DNA of 64,000 nucleotides from Streptomyces sp. NBC_00708 (GCA_036226585.1 CP108998.1:133495-197494), one strand, 5' to 3'; shown: positions 32,015 to 40,270, counted from the stretch's first letter. Numbers and translations: made by a program. Notes: generated by a model from the letters alone, not told the origin.

Positions 32015-32578
32015 TCAGCTCGCGGTACCCGTCGCCGCGGTCTTCTTGCGGGCCCGGTAGGCGGCGGCCTTGTACTTGTTGCCGCAGGACTCCATGCCGC
32101 ACCACTGCCGCCGCATGCCCCGGGACCGGTCGATGTAGACACGCGTGCACTCGGGGTTGCCGCACTCCTTCAACAGGGGCACGTCCGGGCCGCTGAGCAG
32201 CTCGACCGTCTGCCGGGCGACGGTGGCCAGGGCCTGGGCGGGCGTCGCGTCGGTGTGCCGGCCCGCCCGGGTGAGCTGGGGCGTCACGGGAAGCTCGCGC
32301 GCGGCCCCGTTGAGCACGGCGAGCGCCTCGCGGTCGAACTCCTCGCCGAGGCGGCGGTCGGTGATCAGCCGGTAGGCGGCCTCGCGTACGGTGACCGCCG
32401 CCCGGACGTCGTCCTCGTCGCCGGGAGTGATCGTGTCCACGAGCCCGGACTCCAGGTACCAGGCGTTGAGCCGGTCCGGGGTCACGAACATCTCGAAGCG
32501 CGTCGAGCGCCGGGCCCGGAGGGTGGCCGCGAAGTCGAGCGCCGGATTCCCGCAGACGAAGACGTGGTTAAGATTCAC
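32015..32578 (-). CDS. CGNR zinc-finger (ABATE-type) protein, candidate master regulator of the 21-bp operator
   Basis: The 187-residue protein has an ABATE domain (VFVCGNPALDFAATLRARRS) and a C-terminal CGNR zinc finger: LKECGNPECTRVYIDRSRGM, then WCGMESCGNKYKAAAYRARK with a basic, alanine-rich tail. The GTG start at 32578 directly abuts a GTCACC-N9-GGTGAC palindrome that also contains a -10-like CAGAAT, so transcription is probably leaderless and self-controlled. Seven more copies of this palindrome lie within 10 kb before secreted or stress enzymes, so this protein is the best candidate for binding them (inference; a DNA-binding role for CGNR proteins is predicted from their zinc finger). 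Confidence 0.87.
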   Translation of the reverse strand: MNLNHVFVCGNPALDFAATLRARRSTRFEMFVTPDRLNAWYLESGLVDTITPGDEDDVRAAVTVREAAYRLITDRRLGEEFDREALAVLNGAARELPVTPQLTRAGRHTDATPAQALATVARQTVELLSGPDVPLLKECGNPECTRVYIDRSRGMRRQWCGMESCGNKYKAAAYRARKKTAATGTAS

Positions 32579-32599
32579 GTCACCATTCTGACAGGTGAC
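32579..32599 (-). promoter_or_regulatory. 21-bp palindromic operator, copy 5, abutting the CGNR start codon
   Basis: On the minus strand: GTCACC-TGTCAGAAT-GGTGAC, immediately followed by the GTG start. CAGAAT is in the right place for a -10 box of a leaderless transcript. Confidence 0.8.
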
Positions 32600-32912
32600 C
32601 CTGTCGGGGTGCAAGGAATCGTCCCCGTCCGGGCCGGTTCCCCTGGTCGGAGGCCGCCCGCCCCCCGCGCGCGCCGCCACCGGCGGCGCGTCGACGTACG
32701 GTACCCCGGCTGTGGGCGACGTACGGCGCCCGGGTGCGCCCGGGGCGCATAGCCGGGCCGCCCCCCTGTCCCTGGTGGCGCCCCGGGCCCGGCTGGATCC
32801 CGCGGCCGATCCACCGCCGGTCGCGACCGGCGACCACGACCGCACCCGGCCCGGTGGCAGGCGCGGTTCACCCCTCGTGTCGTTGACAGCCGGTGAGTCA
32901 CATGCCAGGCCC
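32600..32912. other. Intergenic region (about 310 bp)
   Basis: No gene is recognised. It contains a strong hairpin, CGCGCCGCC-ACC-GGCGGCGCG, at 32670-32690, which could be the end of a lost transcript. The two sides are bounded by GTCACC-type operators. Confidence 0.5.
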
Positions 32913-32933
32913 GTCACCGATTTAACCGGTGAC
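32913..32933. promoter_or_regulatory. 21-bp palindromic operator, copy 6
   Basis: GTCACC-GATTTAACC-GGTGAC. Its right arm overlaps the first codons of the cytochrome b fragment. Confidence 0.8.
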
Positions 32934-33237
32934 GAATGATGAGTCGGCGGCGCATACATGTGCGGGCTGGATCGCCGGGGCCGTGCTGGTGATGGTGTTC
33001 ACCGGCCTGCTGATGTGGTTCATGGGGCTGTTGCCCTTCATCTCCCGCACCAGCGCCATCTTCGTCCATGACCTGGTGGCCTGGGCGATCACCCTGGTCG
33101 CCCTCGGCCACCTGCGCAAGGCCTTCGAGGACCCGGAGGCGCGGCTCGGCATGCGCGCCGGATGTGTCAGCCGGTCCTGGGTGGAGCGGGAGCATTCCCG
33201 GTGGCTGCCCGACGACCACGACAGCGGCCGTGACTGA
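32929..33237 (+). pseudogene. Cytochrome b/b6-domain protein, C-terminal fragment
   Basis: The frame gives 102 residues. It matches only the last third of a formate-dehydrogenase-gamma/cytochrome b561-type membrane protein: WIAGAVLVMVFTGLLMWFMG is a membrane helix, IFVHDLVAWAITLVALGHL a second with a haem-type His, then the typical tail RKAFEDPEARLGMRAG and VSRSWVEREHSRW. The preceding helices are missing. The only start, GTG 32929, lies inside a GTCACC-N9-GGTGAC operator, so the N-terminus appears to have been cut off and joined to operator DNA. A functional product is unlikely. Confidence 0.65.
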
Positions 33238-33301
33238 GGGAACGTACGAGCCGTTCCCGGCCGACGCGCCGGCATACCTCCCCGAACAGCCGGGCCCGTA
33301 C

Positions 33302-33322
33302 GTCACCTCACCGTCAGGTGAC
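33302..33322. promoter_or_regulatory. 21-bp palindromic operator, copy 7
   Basis: GTCACC-TCACCGTCA-GGTGAC, 77 bp before copy 8 (start to start). Confidence 0.75.
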
Positions 33323-33378
33323 TGTTTCCCCGGTGGTCGAACGCAGGAACGGCGAATCGCCCGACCGCACCCTCTACC

Positions 33379-33399
33379 GTCACCGCTCTAACCGGTGAT
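33379..33399. promoter_or_regulatory. 21-bp palindromic operator, copy 8, before the tannase gene
   Basis: GTCACC-GCTCTAACC-GGTGAT; TAACCGGTGATACTGT on its right may hold the -10 region. It lies 124 bases upstream of the tannase ATG. Confidence 0.78.
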
Positions 33400-33522
33400 A
33401 CTGTCCTGATCAGTCCTCACCGCGGCGGTGAGCCCGCAGCTCCCGCCGCCGGTTCTGTTCTCCCGCCGCACACATGTGCCGACGCGCGGCCCCGTACACC
33501 CCTACCTCCTGGACGGACACCC

Positions 33523-35130
33523 ATGAAACGACGACTTCTGACCACGATCGCGGCCGGTGTGCCCCTGGCCGCGGCGGTCTGCCTGCCGGCCGCCTCCGCC
33601 GAGACCCGGACACCCGCCCCGGCCGCGCCGCTCCACTGCGCCCAGGCGCCGGTCGAGGTCCCCGCCGGCACCGAGGTGGAGTCCGTGACGGCGGTCCGCG
33701 ACGCGGGCGGAACCATCAAGGGCACCGGCCTCCTCGGCGGCGAGGTCACGGGCGTCCCCGCCTTCTGCAAGGTGACCGTCACTCTCACCCACCCGGGCGA
33801 GGACGACCACGCCACGATCTCCACCTGGCTGCCGGAGAAGGGCTGGAACGGCCGCTTCCAGGCACTGGGCGGCAGCGCCTACCTCGCCGGGGACAACGGT
33901 GTCGGCATGGGCAACGCCATCAAGAGCGGCTACGCGGCCACCACCACGGACGCCGGCGTCGGCGACGCCCTCGACGCGAGCTGGGCGCTGAAGAGCGACG
34001 GCACGGTCAACACCACGCCGCTGAAGAACTTCTCCTACCGCTCCCAGCACGAGGCGGCCGTGGTCGGCAAGCAGGTCGTCGCCTCGGTCTACGCCGAGCC
34101 CGCCGCGTACTCCTACTTCACCGGCTGCTCCACCGGCGGCCGTCAGGGCTACGCGGAGGCGCAGCGCTACCCCGACGACTACGACGGCATCCTCGCCGAC
34201 GCGCCCGCGGTCAACTGGGACGAGTTCGAGGTCGCCACCCTGTGGCCGCAGGTCGTCATGAACAACGAGAAGACCTACCCCACCGGCTGTGAGCTGGACG
34301 CCTTCACCAACGCCGCCGTCAAGGCCTGCGACAAGCTGGACGGTGCCGAGGACGGGCTGGTCAACGACCCGTCCCGCTGCGACTTCGACCCGCGCCGCCT
34401 GATCGGAACCAAGGTCGTGTGCAAGGGCAGGGAGCTGACCATCACCGCCGCCGACGCGTCCGTCGTCCGCAGGATCTGGGACGGCCCGCGCACCACCACC
34501 GACAAGAAGCTGTGGTCCGGCGTCCCCGTCACGGCCGACCTCAAGGGCCTGGCGGGCACCACGACCGCCCCGGACGGCACCGCCGTGGGCGATCCCTTCC
34601 AGGTTCCCCAGCTCTGGGTCACCAACTGGCTGAAGAAGGACCCGTCCTACGACGTCTCCCGGATCACCTACAGCGAGTTCACCCGGCTGTTCAACCAGTC
34701 CCGGGCCGAGTACGACAAGGTCATCGGCACGGACGACCCGGACCTGTCCGGCTTCCGCGATTCCGGCGGCAAGCTGCTGACCTGGCACGGCCAGGACGAC
34801 CAGTTCATCCCGGCCCGGGGCACGGTCGCGTACCGCGAGCAGGTCGAGCGGGAGCTGGGCGGCTCCAGGACGGTCGACGACTTCTACCGCCTCTTCCTCG
34901 CCCCGGGCACCAGCCACTGCGGCCTCAACGGCCAGGACGGTTCGGCGGACGGCCTTGCCGCGCTGACCGCCTGGGTCGAGCACGGCAAGGCCCCGAAGAC
35001 GCTGCCCGCCACCCTGATCGACGCCGACGGCAAGCCGGTCGAGCGCAACCTGTGCCGCTACCCCGAGGTGCCCCGCTACAAGGGCCACGCCGCCGCTGGC
35101 TTCCGGTGTGCCGTCCCGTCCCGGCACTGA
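33523..35130 (+). CDS. Secreted tannase/feruloyl esterase-family hydrolase
   Basis: The 535-residue protein has a Sec signal peptide (MKRRLLTTIAAGVPLAAAV, cleavage near ASA-ET). It has the tannase family catalytic set: Ser in YFTGCSTGGRQGYAEAQRY, Asp in TWHGQDDQFIP and His in APGTSHCGLNG. The cysteines next to the Ser and His motifs form the family's CS-D-HC disulfide. It cleaves ester bonds of plant phenolics such as gallate or ferulate outside the cell. ATG 33523 is preceded by a weak site. Two GTCACC-N9-GGTGAC/T operators upstream place it in the proposed CGNR regulon. The next gene follows after 60 bases. Confidence 0.9.
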   Translation: MKRRLLTTIAAGVPLAAAVCLPAASAETRTPAPAAPLHCAQAPVEVPAGTEVESVTAVRDAGGTIKGTGLLGGEVTGVPAFCKVTVTLTHPGEDDHATISTWLPEKGWNGRFQALGGSAYLAGDNGVGMGNAIKSGYAATTTDAGVGDALDASWALKSDGTVNTTPLKNFSYRSQHEAAVVGKQVVASVYAEPAAYSYFTGCSTGGRQGYAEAQRYPDDYDGILADAPAVNWDEFEVATLWPQVVMNNEKTYPTGCELDAFTNAAVKACDKLDGAEDGLVNDPSRCDFDPRRLIGTKVVCKGRELTITAADASVVRRIWDGPRTTTDKKLWSGVPVTADLKGLAGTTTAPDGTAVGDPFQVPQLWVTNWLKKDPSYDVSRITYSEFTRLFNQSRAEYDKVIGTDDPDLSGFRDSGGKLLTWHGQDDQFIPARGTVAYREQVERELGGSRTVDDFYRLFLAPGTSHCGLNGQDGSADGLAALTAWVEHGKAPKTLPATLIDADGKPVERNLCRYPEVPRYKGHAAAGFRCAVPSRH

Positions 35131-35160
35131 CCGGTCCCACGAGCCACTGACCCGAGAAAG

Positions 35161-35198
35161 GCCGGACCATCATGAGTAAGCCGGACCATCATGAGTAA
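35161..35198 (+). repeat. 19-bp tandem duplication spanning the start of the DUF308 gene
   Basis: GCCGGACCATCATGAGTAA occurs twice in a row. The first copy's ATG opens an 8-codon frame that ends in TAA just after the second ATG; the second ATG (35191) starts the real gene. The result is an upstream mini-ORF whose stop overlaps the true start region. Confidence 0.9.
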
Positions 35199-35754
35199 GC
35201 GGACAGAGGGACGTTCCGCCCTGCTGAGGCTCTACCTGGGCCGCGGCGTCCTCGCCGTGGCATGGGCCCTGGCGTTCGCCCGAGCCCATGACGACGTCGA
35301 CGCGGTGGCCATCACCCTGCTCGTCGTCTACCCGCTGATCGACGCGGTGTCCTCCCTGATCGACCACCGCTCCACATCCGAAGGCGCCGAGCGCGGGGTG
35401 ACCGCGTTCAACGGGGTGCTCAGCACGCTCGCCGCCGTCGCGCTCGGCATCGCCGGGGCCGGCGGAGTACAGCCCGTGCTCCATGTGTTCGGCGCCTGGG
35501 CCGTCGTCTCCGGCGCCGCCCAGGTGATCGTCGGGGTGCGCCGGCGCGGCCCCGAACTGGGCAAGCAGTGGCCGACCCTGATCTCCGGCGGACTCTCCTT
35601 CGCCGTCGGCATCCTCTACAACATCCAGGCCGCGGGCGCCGACCCCTCGCTGGACGTGCTGTCGGTGTACGCCACCGGCGGCGGAGTGTGGTTCATCATC
35701 CAGGCCCTGCTGCTGGCCTGGAAGTCCCGGCAGGTGCGCACCCGTACCGCCTGA
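35191..35754 (+). CDS. DUF308/HdeD-like integral membrane protein
   Basis: The 187-residue protein has about six membrane helices in pairs (LYLGRGVLAVAWALAFA, AITLLVVYPLIDAVSSLI, VLSTLAAVALGIAGAGG, VFGAWAVVSGAAQVIVG and others). It carries a conserved short loop, GRRGPELGKQWP-like (RRRGPELGKQWPTLISGG). The role is unknown; the HdeD family is linked to stress. It follows the tannase gene and may be co-transcribed. The start region is tandemly duplicated. Confidence 0.8.
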   Translation: MSKRTEGRSALLRLYLGRGVLAVAWALAFARAHDDVDAVAITLLVVYPLIDAVSSLIDHRSTSEGAERGVTAFNGVLSTLAAVALGIAGAGGVQPVLHVFGAWAVVSGAAQVIVGVRRRGPELGKQWPTLISGGLSFAVGILYNIQAAGADPSLDVLSVYATGGGVWFIIQALLLAWKSRQVRTRTA

Positions 35755-35779
35755 CGGATCCCGCACCCGAGGTGCCGTC

Positions 35780-35807
35780 CCGGCCCGCGCCCCGTGGCGC
35801 GGGCCGG
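35780..35807 (+). terminator. Terminator hairpin after the DUF308 gene
   Basis: CCGGCCCGCGCC and GGCGCGGGCCGG form a 12-bp stem with a 4-base CCGT loop. Confidence 0.8.
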
Positions 35808-35968
35808 CCGCACGTCCTCTTCCCGCGCCCCGGGACGGACCGACGTTCACATGGCGTACGTGTCCGGCCCGCCCGGTACGTCCCGCAGGAACCCGCCCCA
35901 GTCGAGTGCGGCCATCTCCCTCCCCGTCGCGCAGCCCTCGCCCTGCTCGCCGACGACAACGCCCTGGA

Positions 35969-36724
35969 CTACGGCGCCCACTCCAGCACCCGCGCGGCGC
36001 GCGCCGCCTCCAGCCACTGGGGGAACTCCTGCAGAAGCTGGTCGAACAGCTGATCGTCGTCGACGGCCCCCGGAGTGCGGCCCGCGTGGAAGAAACCGGC
36101 GTTGTCGACGACGCGACGGGCGGGAACAGCGAGGGTGTCGAGCTTGCGCAGGAACGCGAACTCGTTGTCCTCGGGATCACCGAACCCGATGAACTGCCAG
36201 AACAGCGGCAGCCGGGCCGCTTTGCAGAGATACCGTTCGGCGGCGAACCTGCTGGTCGGCCCGCCGTCGGTCTGGAAGACGACCAGGGCCGGGGCGCTGC
36301 TGTCCGAGGCCATGTAGTGGTCTATGACCGCGTCCATCGCCCAGTGGTAGTTCGTACGGCCCATGTGGCCGAGACTCTCGTGCATCGTGCTGACATGCCC
36401 GTGGTGCCGGCCCAGCTCCAGATCGGTGGACCCGTCGACGTCCGTGGAGAAGAACACCACCGGGACGACACCGTCGTCGTCGAGGTGCGCCGACAGCGAC
36501 AACACCTGCTCGGCCAGGCGCTGCATGGTGCCGTTCCGGTAGTAGGGCCGCATCGACCCGGAACGGTCCAGCACCAGGTACACGGCGGCGCGCGTGCCCT
36601 CCAGCCCGTGCGCACGCACGCTGCTGCCCGCTGCCTCGTAGAGGGGCACCAGATCGGGCGCGTACTCGATCACCTTGGACAGACTGATGGCCGGAGCGGA
36701 TTCCCGGCTGTTCGATGAACTCAC
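35969..36724 (-). CDS. VWA-domain protein (TerF-like)
   Basis: The 251-residue protein has a von Willebrand A domain with a MIDAS metal site: DRSGSMRPYY (DxSGS), the Thr in MGRTNYHWAMDAV and the Asp in VVFQTDGGPTS. This matches the actinobacterial TerF-like group found with tellurium-resistance or TerD stress proteins. It is cytoplasmic, without a signal. It stands alone here; no ter genes are adjacent. The divergent gene begins 144 bases away. Confidence 0.85.
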   Translation of the reverse strand: MSSSNSRESAPAISLSKVIEYAPDLVPLYEAAGSSVRAHGLEGTRAAVYLVLDRSGSMRPYYRNGTMQRLAEQVLSLSAHLDDDGVVPVVFFSTDVDGSTDLELGRHHGHVSTMHESLGHMGRTNYHWAMDAVIDHYMASDSSAPALVVFQTDGGPTSRFAAERYLCKAARLPLFWQFIGFGDPEDNEFAFLRKLDTLAVPARRVVDNAGFFHAGRTPGAVDDDQLFDQLLQEFPQWLEAARAARVLEWAP

Positions 36725-36868
36725 GCCCCCATCTTGAGGCCAGGCCGCCGGAGATCACCCTCCCCGTTCCCGATCCCCCGTTCGGTGGAACCCGCGCCCC
36801 CTCCGAACGCCCTGGCATATTCTGCGATGTCGCGGGCACGGCCCGCGGGACCGGAACGAGGAACAGCT

Positions 36869-37846
36869 GTGTCGTTGCATGTGCACCGTTCGAACCACAC
36901 CCGGCTTCTGCGCCGCACGGCCGCCGACCGCTGCAAGTACTGCGGCACACCCATCGAGTGGTTCGAGCGGTACGACACGCTCAGGATTCCGCTGTCGCCG
37001 GAGTTCCCGGCGCACCCGGTCCCGCCGAGGATGCACTGGCACCTGTTCAAGGGGGTCGCCTACCCGGGCAAGGACCCCGTGACCGGATACTGCCGCATCC
37101 CGCACCCGGCCATCTGCCCGGCCGCCGAACACCCCGATCTCCCGGAGGAACTGCGGGACGTGGTGGCCCGCCTGGCCACCCGGATGCGAGGCCGCATCGA
37201 CCGGGGCGAGTTCGTCCCGTACGTCGAGCCCGTCATCGAGGAACAGGTCGCCACGCCCGACCCCGAGAAGGTCCAGGAACAGCGCCACGTCATCTCGTAC
37301 TACGGAACGCTCCGCCTGGCCCCCTGCGAGGTGCACGAACTGCAGTGCATCTCGACGGACACGCGGAACGGCGAGCGCTGCCGGAACGGCGTCTTCGACC
37401 TCGAAGAAGGCAAGTGGGAGGAAGTGGACGTCCCGCACGCCCCCGGCCGGCAGGGGCAGCAGATCCTCTCCCTCACCGGCGGCCGCATGTGGGCCTGGGT
37501 CATCAACGACTTCAACTGCCTGCGCCGCTGGTGGAAGCAGCAGTGCGTCGACCACTTCGGCTCCGGCGCACCGGACCACGTCGCCTTCGAGCTGATCCAG
37601 TTCCAGCCGCTGCTCCACGACCAGTACATCCTGACCGAGCGGCCCGAGGGCTACGACCGCGAGCCCGTCGGGCAGGACATCGTCATCCACGACGGCCCGA
37701 CCGGGGACAGCACCGTGTGCGCCGGCCCCGGATGCTGGCACTCGACCATGGGCAAGCAGCCCGCCGGATGGCGGTGCTGGGACTGCGAGCGGCGGGAACG
37801 CCGCAGGGCCCGCACCCACCGCAAGTGGACGCGCCCCCAGGCCTGA
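36869..37846 (+). CDS. DUF6083-like zinc-ribbon protein
   Basis: The 325-residue protein starts with a zinc-ribbon-like block (RCKYCGTPIEWFERYDTLRI) followed by the PLSPEFPAHPVPPRMHWHLF region that marks a Streptomyces-specific family I know as DUF6083. It has further cysteine pairs (GYCRIPHPAICP, VCAGPGCWHSTMGKQ, WRCWDCERRERRR). It probably binds zinc; function is unknown. Start GTG 36869 follows GAGGAA. No operon partner. Confidence 0.7.
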   Translation: MSLHVHRSNHTRLLRRTAADRCKYCGTPIEWFERYDTLRIPLSPEFPAHPVPPRMHWHLFKGVAYPGKDPVTGYCRIPHPAICPAAEHPDLPEELRDVVARLATRMRGRIDRGEFVPYVEPVIEEQVATPDPEKVQEQRHVISYYGTLRLAPCEVHELQCISTDTRNGERCRNGVFDLEEGKWEEVDVPHAPGRQGQQILSLTGGRMWAWVINDFNCLRRWWKQQCVDHFGSGAPDHVAFELIQFQPLLHDQYILTERPEGYDREPVGQDIVIHDGPTGDSTVCAGPGCWHSTMGKQPAGWRCWDCERRERRRARTHRKWTRPQA

Positions 37847-38052
37847 CCCTCTTCCACGCTGCCCGGCCGGCCGCCGGTCCATCCACCCGGCCGCCGCCAT
37901 GATTGACACAGCTGCTCGGTGGATCCTTGCACGTGCGAAAAAAGGCATCTGCACCACTAACCGGTGAACATCGCCGCTATGTCCCTTGAAAGGGCGCCGA
38001 GTTGGAAAGTGTGGCCCTGCCCCTCAAAGAGGCGCACGGCCAACCCAAGGAG

Positions 38053-38613
38053 ATGACCTTGAAGCGTGTCCCGTTCCGCCGGTCCGCAGCACTGATGGCC
38101 GCAGCCGCGGCCCTGATCGCAGGTCCCGCACTCTCCGCCCACGCCATGACCCCCACCGCTCCGAGCGGGCAGCAGACCTACGCCGGACAGGCGCGTGACG
38201 CCGGCCTCACCGGCCAGGAGGCCGGCCGGCTCCAGCGGCAGGTCGACGCGGTCCTCGCCCAGGAGCCCCGGGCCCGCCAGACCTCGGCGAACACCCTCGC
38301 CATCCCCGGCGGAACCCTCACGCTCCCCGCCCCCGGACAAGCTGAAACCCGCGACCTGGCCTCTCCCCGTACGGCCCTGGCCTGCGCCAACGGCCACCTG
38401 TGCATCACGGACGGACGCGGCGTCAACTACGACTTCTACCGCTGCGGCTACTACGACTTCAACGGCGTCGGCGACGGTACCTTCAACAACAACCAGACCT
38501 CCGGCACCCGCGCCCGTTTCTACAACAGTGACGGCAGCGAACGCTGGTCCCACGTGGCCAAGGGCACCGGCACCGCCTCCTGGACCCCCGTCTTCCACAT
38601 CCGCCCCTGCTGA
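38053..38613 (+). CDS. Secreted peptidase-inhibitor I36-like protein
   Basis: The 186-residue protein has a signal peptide (KRVPFRRSAALMAAAAALIA, cleaved near AHA-MT), a ~75-residue helical pro-like region and a C-terminal domain. That domain has cysteines and Asn/Gly-rich turns (LCITDGRGVNYDFYRCGYYD, then FNNNQTSGTRARFYNSDGS, ending HIRPC), as in the beta/gamma-crystallin-like I36 inhibitors of metalloproteases from Streptomyces. It is extracellular. ATG 38053 follows AAGGAG. It ends at a bidirectional hairpin shared with a MarR gene. Confidence 0.75.
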   Translation: MTLKRVPFRRSAALMAAAAALIAGPALSAHAMTPTAPSGQQTYAGQARDAGLTGQEAGRLQRQVDAVLAQEPRARQTSANTLAIPGGTLTLPAPGQAETRDLASPRTALACANGHLCITDGRGVNYDFYRCGYYDFNGVGDGTFNNNQTSGTRARFYNSDGSERWSHVAKGTGTASWTPVFHIRPC

Positions 38614-38621
38614 TCCCCGCC

Positions 38622-38655
38622 GCTGCCCCCACCCCCTTCCGGCGGTGGGGGCAGC
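38622..38655. terminator. Bidirectional terminator hairpin
   Basis: GCTGCCCCCACC pairs with GGTGGGGGCAGC (12 bp, 10-base loop) between the convergent I36-like and MarR genes. Confidence 0.8.
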
Positions 38656-38669
38656 CGCATGAGCGAGGG

Positions 38670-39128
38670 CTACGCGTCGCCGTTCCGGTCGCGCAGGGAA
38701 TCGATCATGCTCCGCAGAATCCGCAACGCCCCCGACCGCTCGGCCTCGGTCATACCGGCCAGCATCCGCACCTCGACAGACCGCACCGCCGCGCTCGCCT
38801 GCTTCAGGCTCTGCCGGCCGCGAGGCGTGAGCCGTGCGGGAAGGGCCTTGCCGACGGGCGCCTCCGCCGGCCTGGTCACGTAGCCCTCTCGCTCCAGGGT
38901 CTGGAGCAGTACGTTCATCGACTGCCGCGTCACGAAGGCGCCGCGCGCCAGCTCGGAGTTCGACAGGCCCGGCCGTTGAGCCAGCAGTTCGAGGCAGGAG
39001 TAGTGCGTCACGCTCATCCCGAGCGGCCGCAGCACCTCGTCCATGGCGGTGCGCAGGGCACTCGAAGCCTCTTTCAGCAGGTAGCCCAGTGAAGTGTCGA
39101 GGTCCACGCCCGCGCCGTCTTTGCTCAT
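38670..39128 (-). CDS. MarR-family transcriptional regulator
   Basis: The 152-residue winged-helix protein has MSVTHYSCLELLAQRPGLSN, recognition helix FVTRQSMNVLLQTLEREGYV and a wing with basic residues (PARLTPRGRQSL). It is divergent from a VOC protein gene. Two identical-type palindromes TGTCAG-N4-CTGACA occupy the intergenic region; the first starts at the ATG itself (39128), so it should repress both genes. ATG 39128 was chosen on family length. Confidence 0.9.
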   Translation of the reverse strand: MSKDGAGVDLDTSLGYLLKEASSALRTAMDEVLRPLGMSVTHYSCLELLAQRPGLSNSELARGAFVTRQSMNVLLQTLEREGYVTRPAEAPVGKALPARLTPRGRQSLKQASAAVRSVEVRMLAGMTEAERSGALRILRSMIDSLRDRNGDA

Positions 39129-39170
39129 GTCAGGATTCTGACATACCGTGGTTGTGTCAGTAATCTGACA
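39128..39170. promoter_or_regulatory. Pair of perfect MarR operators TGTCAG-N4-CTGACA
   Basis: TGTCAGGATTCTGACA at 39128-39143 and TGTCAGTAATCTGACA at 39155-39170 are perfect 6-bp-arm palindromes, 27 bp apart, between the divergent MarR and VOC genes. Confidence 0.85.
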
Positions 39171-39189
39171 CGAGCGAAGGAGCACCCTC

Positions 39190-39558
39190 ATGCCCGCCAC
39201 CGGCCCCGACTTCATCTCGCTGCAAGTGCGCGACCTCGACGCTTCGCAGGCGTTCTACGAGCAGTACCTCGGCCTCGTCCGCTCGCCGGCCGGACCGCCG
39301 CACGCCGTTGTCTTCGAGACGAAGCCGATCGCGTTCGCACTCCGGGACATCGTTCCCGGCACGGATCTCGCATCCGCTGCCCGGCCCGGCATCGGTGCCG
39401 CGATCTGGCTCCACGCCACCGATGTCCAGGCCATCCACGACGCGCTCGTCGCCGACGGCCACACCATCGCCTCCGCGCCGGTCGACGGCCCCTTCGGCCG
39501 GACCTTCACCTTCGCCGACCCCGACGGCTACCACGTCACGCTCCACGACCGCGCCTGA
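39190..39558 (+). CDS. VOC-superfamily protein, target of the divergent MarR regulator
   Basis: The 122-residue protein has the two VOC modules: DFISLQVRDLDASQAFYEQY, then the second module ending GRTFTFADPDGYHVTLHD. Glu and His residues sit at the metal-ligand positions. It is likely a dioxygenase/isomerase-type or resistance protein for a small molecule sensed by the MarR protein. ATG 39190 follows GAAGGAG. Confidence 0.87.
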   Translation: MPATGPDFISLQVRDLDASQAFYEQYLGLVRSPAGPPHAVVFETKPIAFALRDIVPGTDLASAARPGIGAAIWLHATDVQAIHDALVADGHTIASAPVDGPFGRTFTFADPDGYHVTLHDRA

Positions 39559-39766
39559 GCGGACCCCAGCCGTACGGCGCGCCGCAGGGGCCGGCCGGCC
39601 TCCGGCCGCCCTCGACGCCGCGATTCCCGCAGGCGGCCCCACTCCGTATCTGAGCACCCCCCGCACCGTCACCGAACACGCTTACCCCACCATCTCTTCA
39701 CCTGATGGTCACATTTATAGGTAGGCTCCGGGACGCTGCATCCGCACCACAGAGGGGGGACTCCTC

Positions 39767-40270
39767 ATGCGTATTCGTCATGCCCTGGCCGCCGCCGCGA
39801 CCGCCGCTTCGGTCATCTCGCTCGGCCTCGTGGCCGGCGCCCCGGCCCAGGCGGCCGAGTACTCCTCGGCCCTGAAGATCAAGGGTGTCCAGTACGACGC
39901 CCCGGGCCGGGACTCCAACAAGTGCTCGGGCGGCAACGCCGCGAGCGAGTACCTGACGATCAAGAACTACTCGCGCACCGCGACGGTCAACCTCAAGGGC
40001 TACGTCGTCAAGGACGCCGCAGGCAACAAGTTCACCTTCAAGTCGACCCACAACCTGCAGCCCGGCGACTACATCAAGCTCCGCGGCAACCGCGGCACCG
40101 ACTCGGACGCCAAGAACGTCGTCTACCGCCAGAACTGCAACTTCATCTGGAACAACGACAAGGACACCATCTACCTCTACAAGCCCTCCGGCGCCCGCGC
40201 CGACGTCCACTCGTACACCAAGAAGGCCAACGACCGCGACGGCAACGGCTACATCACCTACCACGGGTAA
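39767..40270 (+). CDS. Secreted lamin-tail-domain protein
   Basis: The 167-residue protein has a Sec signal (MRIRHALAAAATAASVISLG, cleaved near AQA-AE). The mature part is an LTD immunoglobulin-like beta domain: LKIKGVQYDAPGRDSNKC, SEYLTIKNYSRTATVNLKGY, VKDAAGNKFTF, LQPGDYIKLRG. Two cysteines (in SNKC and RQNC) may pair. Such domains are found on extracellular nucleases and surface proteins, usually as binding modules. It is a single-domain version. ATG 39767 follows GGGGGGAC. Confidence 0.85.
   Translation: MRIRHALAAAATAASVISLGLVAGAPAQAAEYSSALKIKGVQYDAPGRDSNKCSGGNAASEYLTIKNYSRTATVNLKGYVVKDAAGNKFTFKSTHNLQPGDYIKLRGNRGTDSDAKNVVYRQNCNFIWNNDKDTIYLYKPSGARADVHSYTKKANDRDGNGYITYHG

Noticed and set aside
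37957-37975. A ninth GTCACC-type operator before the I36-like gene (CACC-N7-GGTG)
   Set aside because: Spacing is 7 instead of 9 and the outer GT/AC bases do not match.
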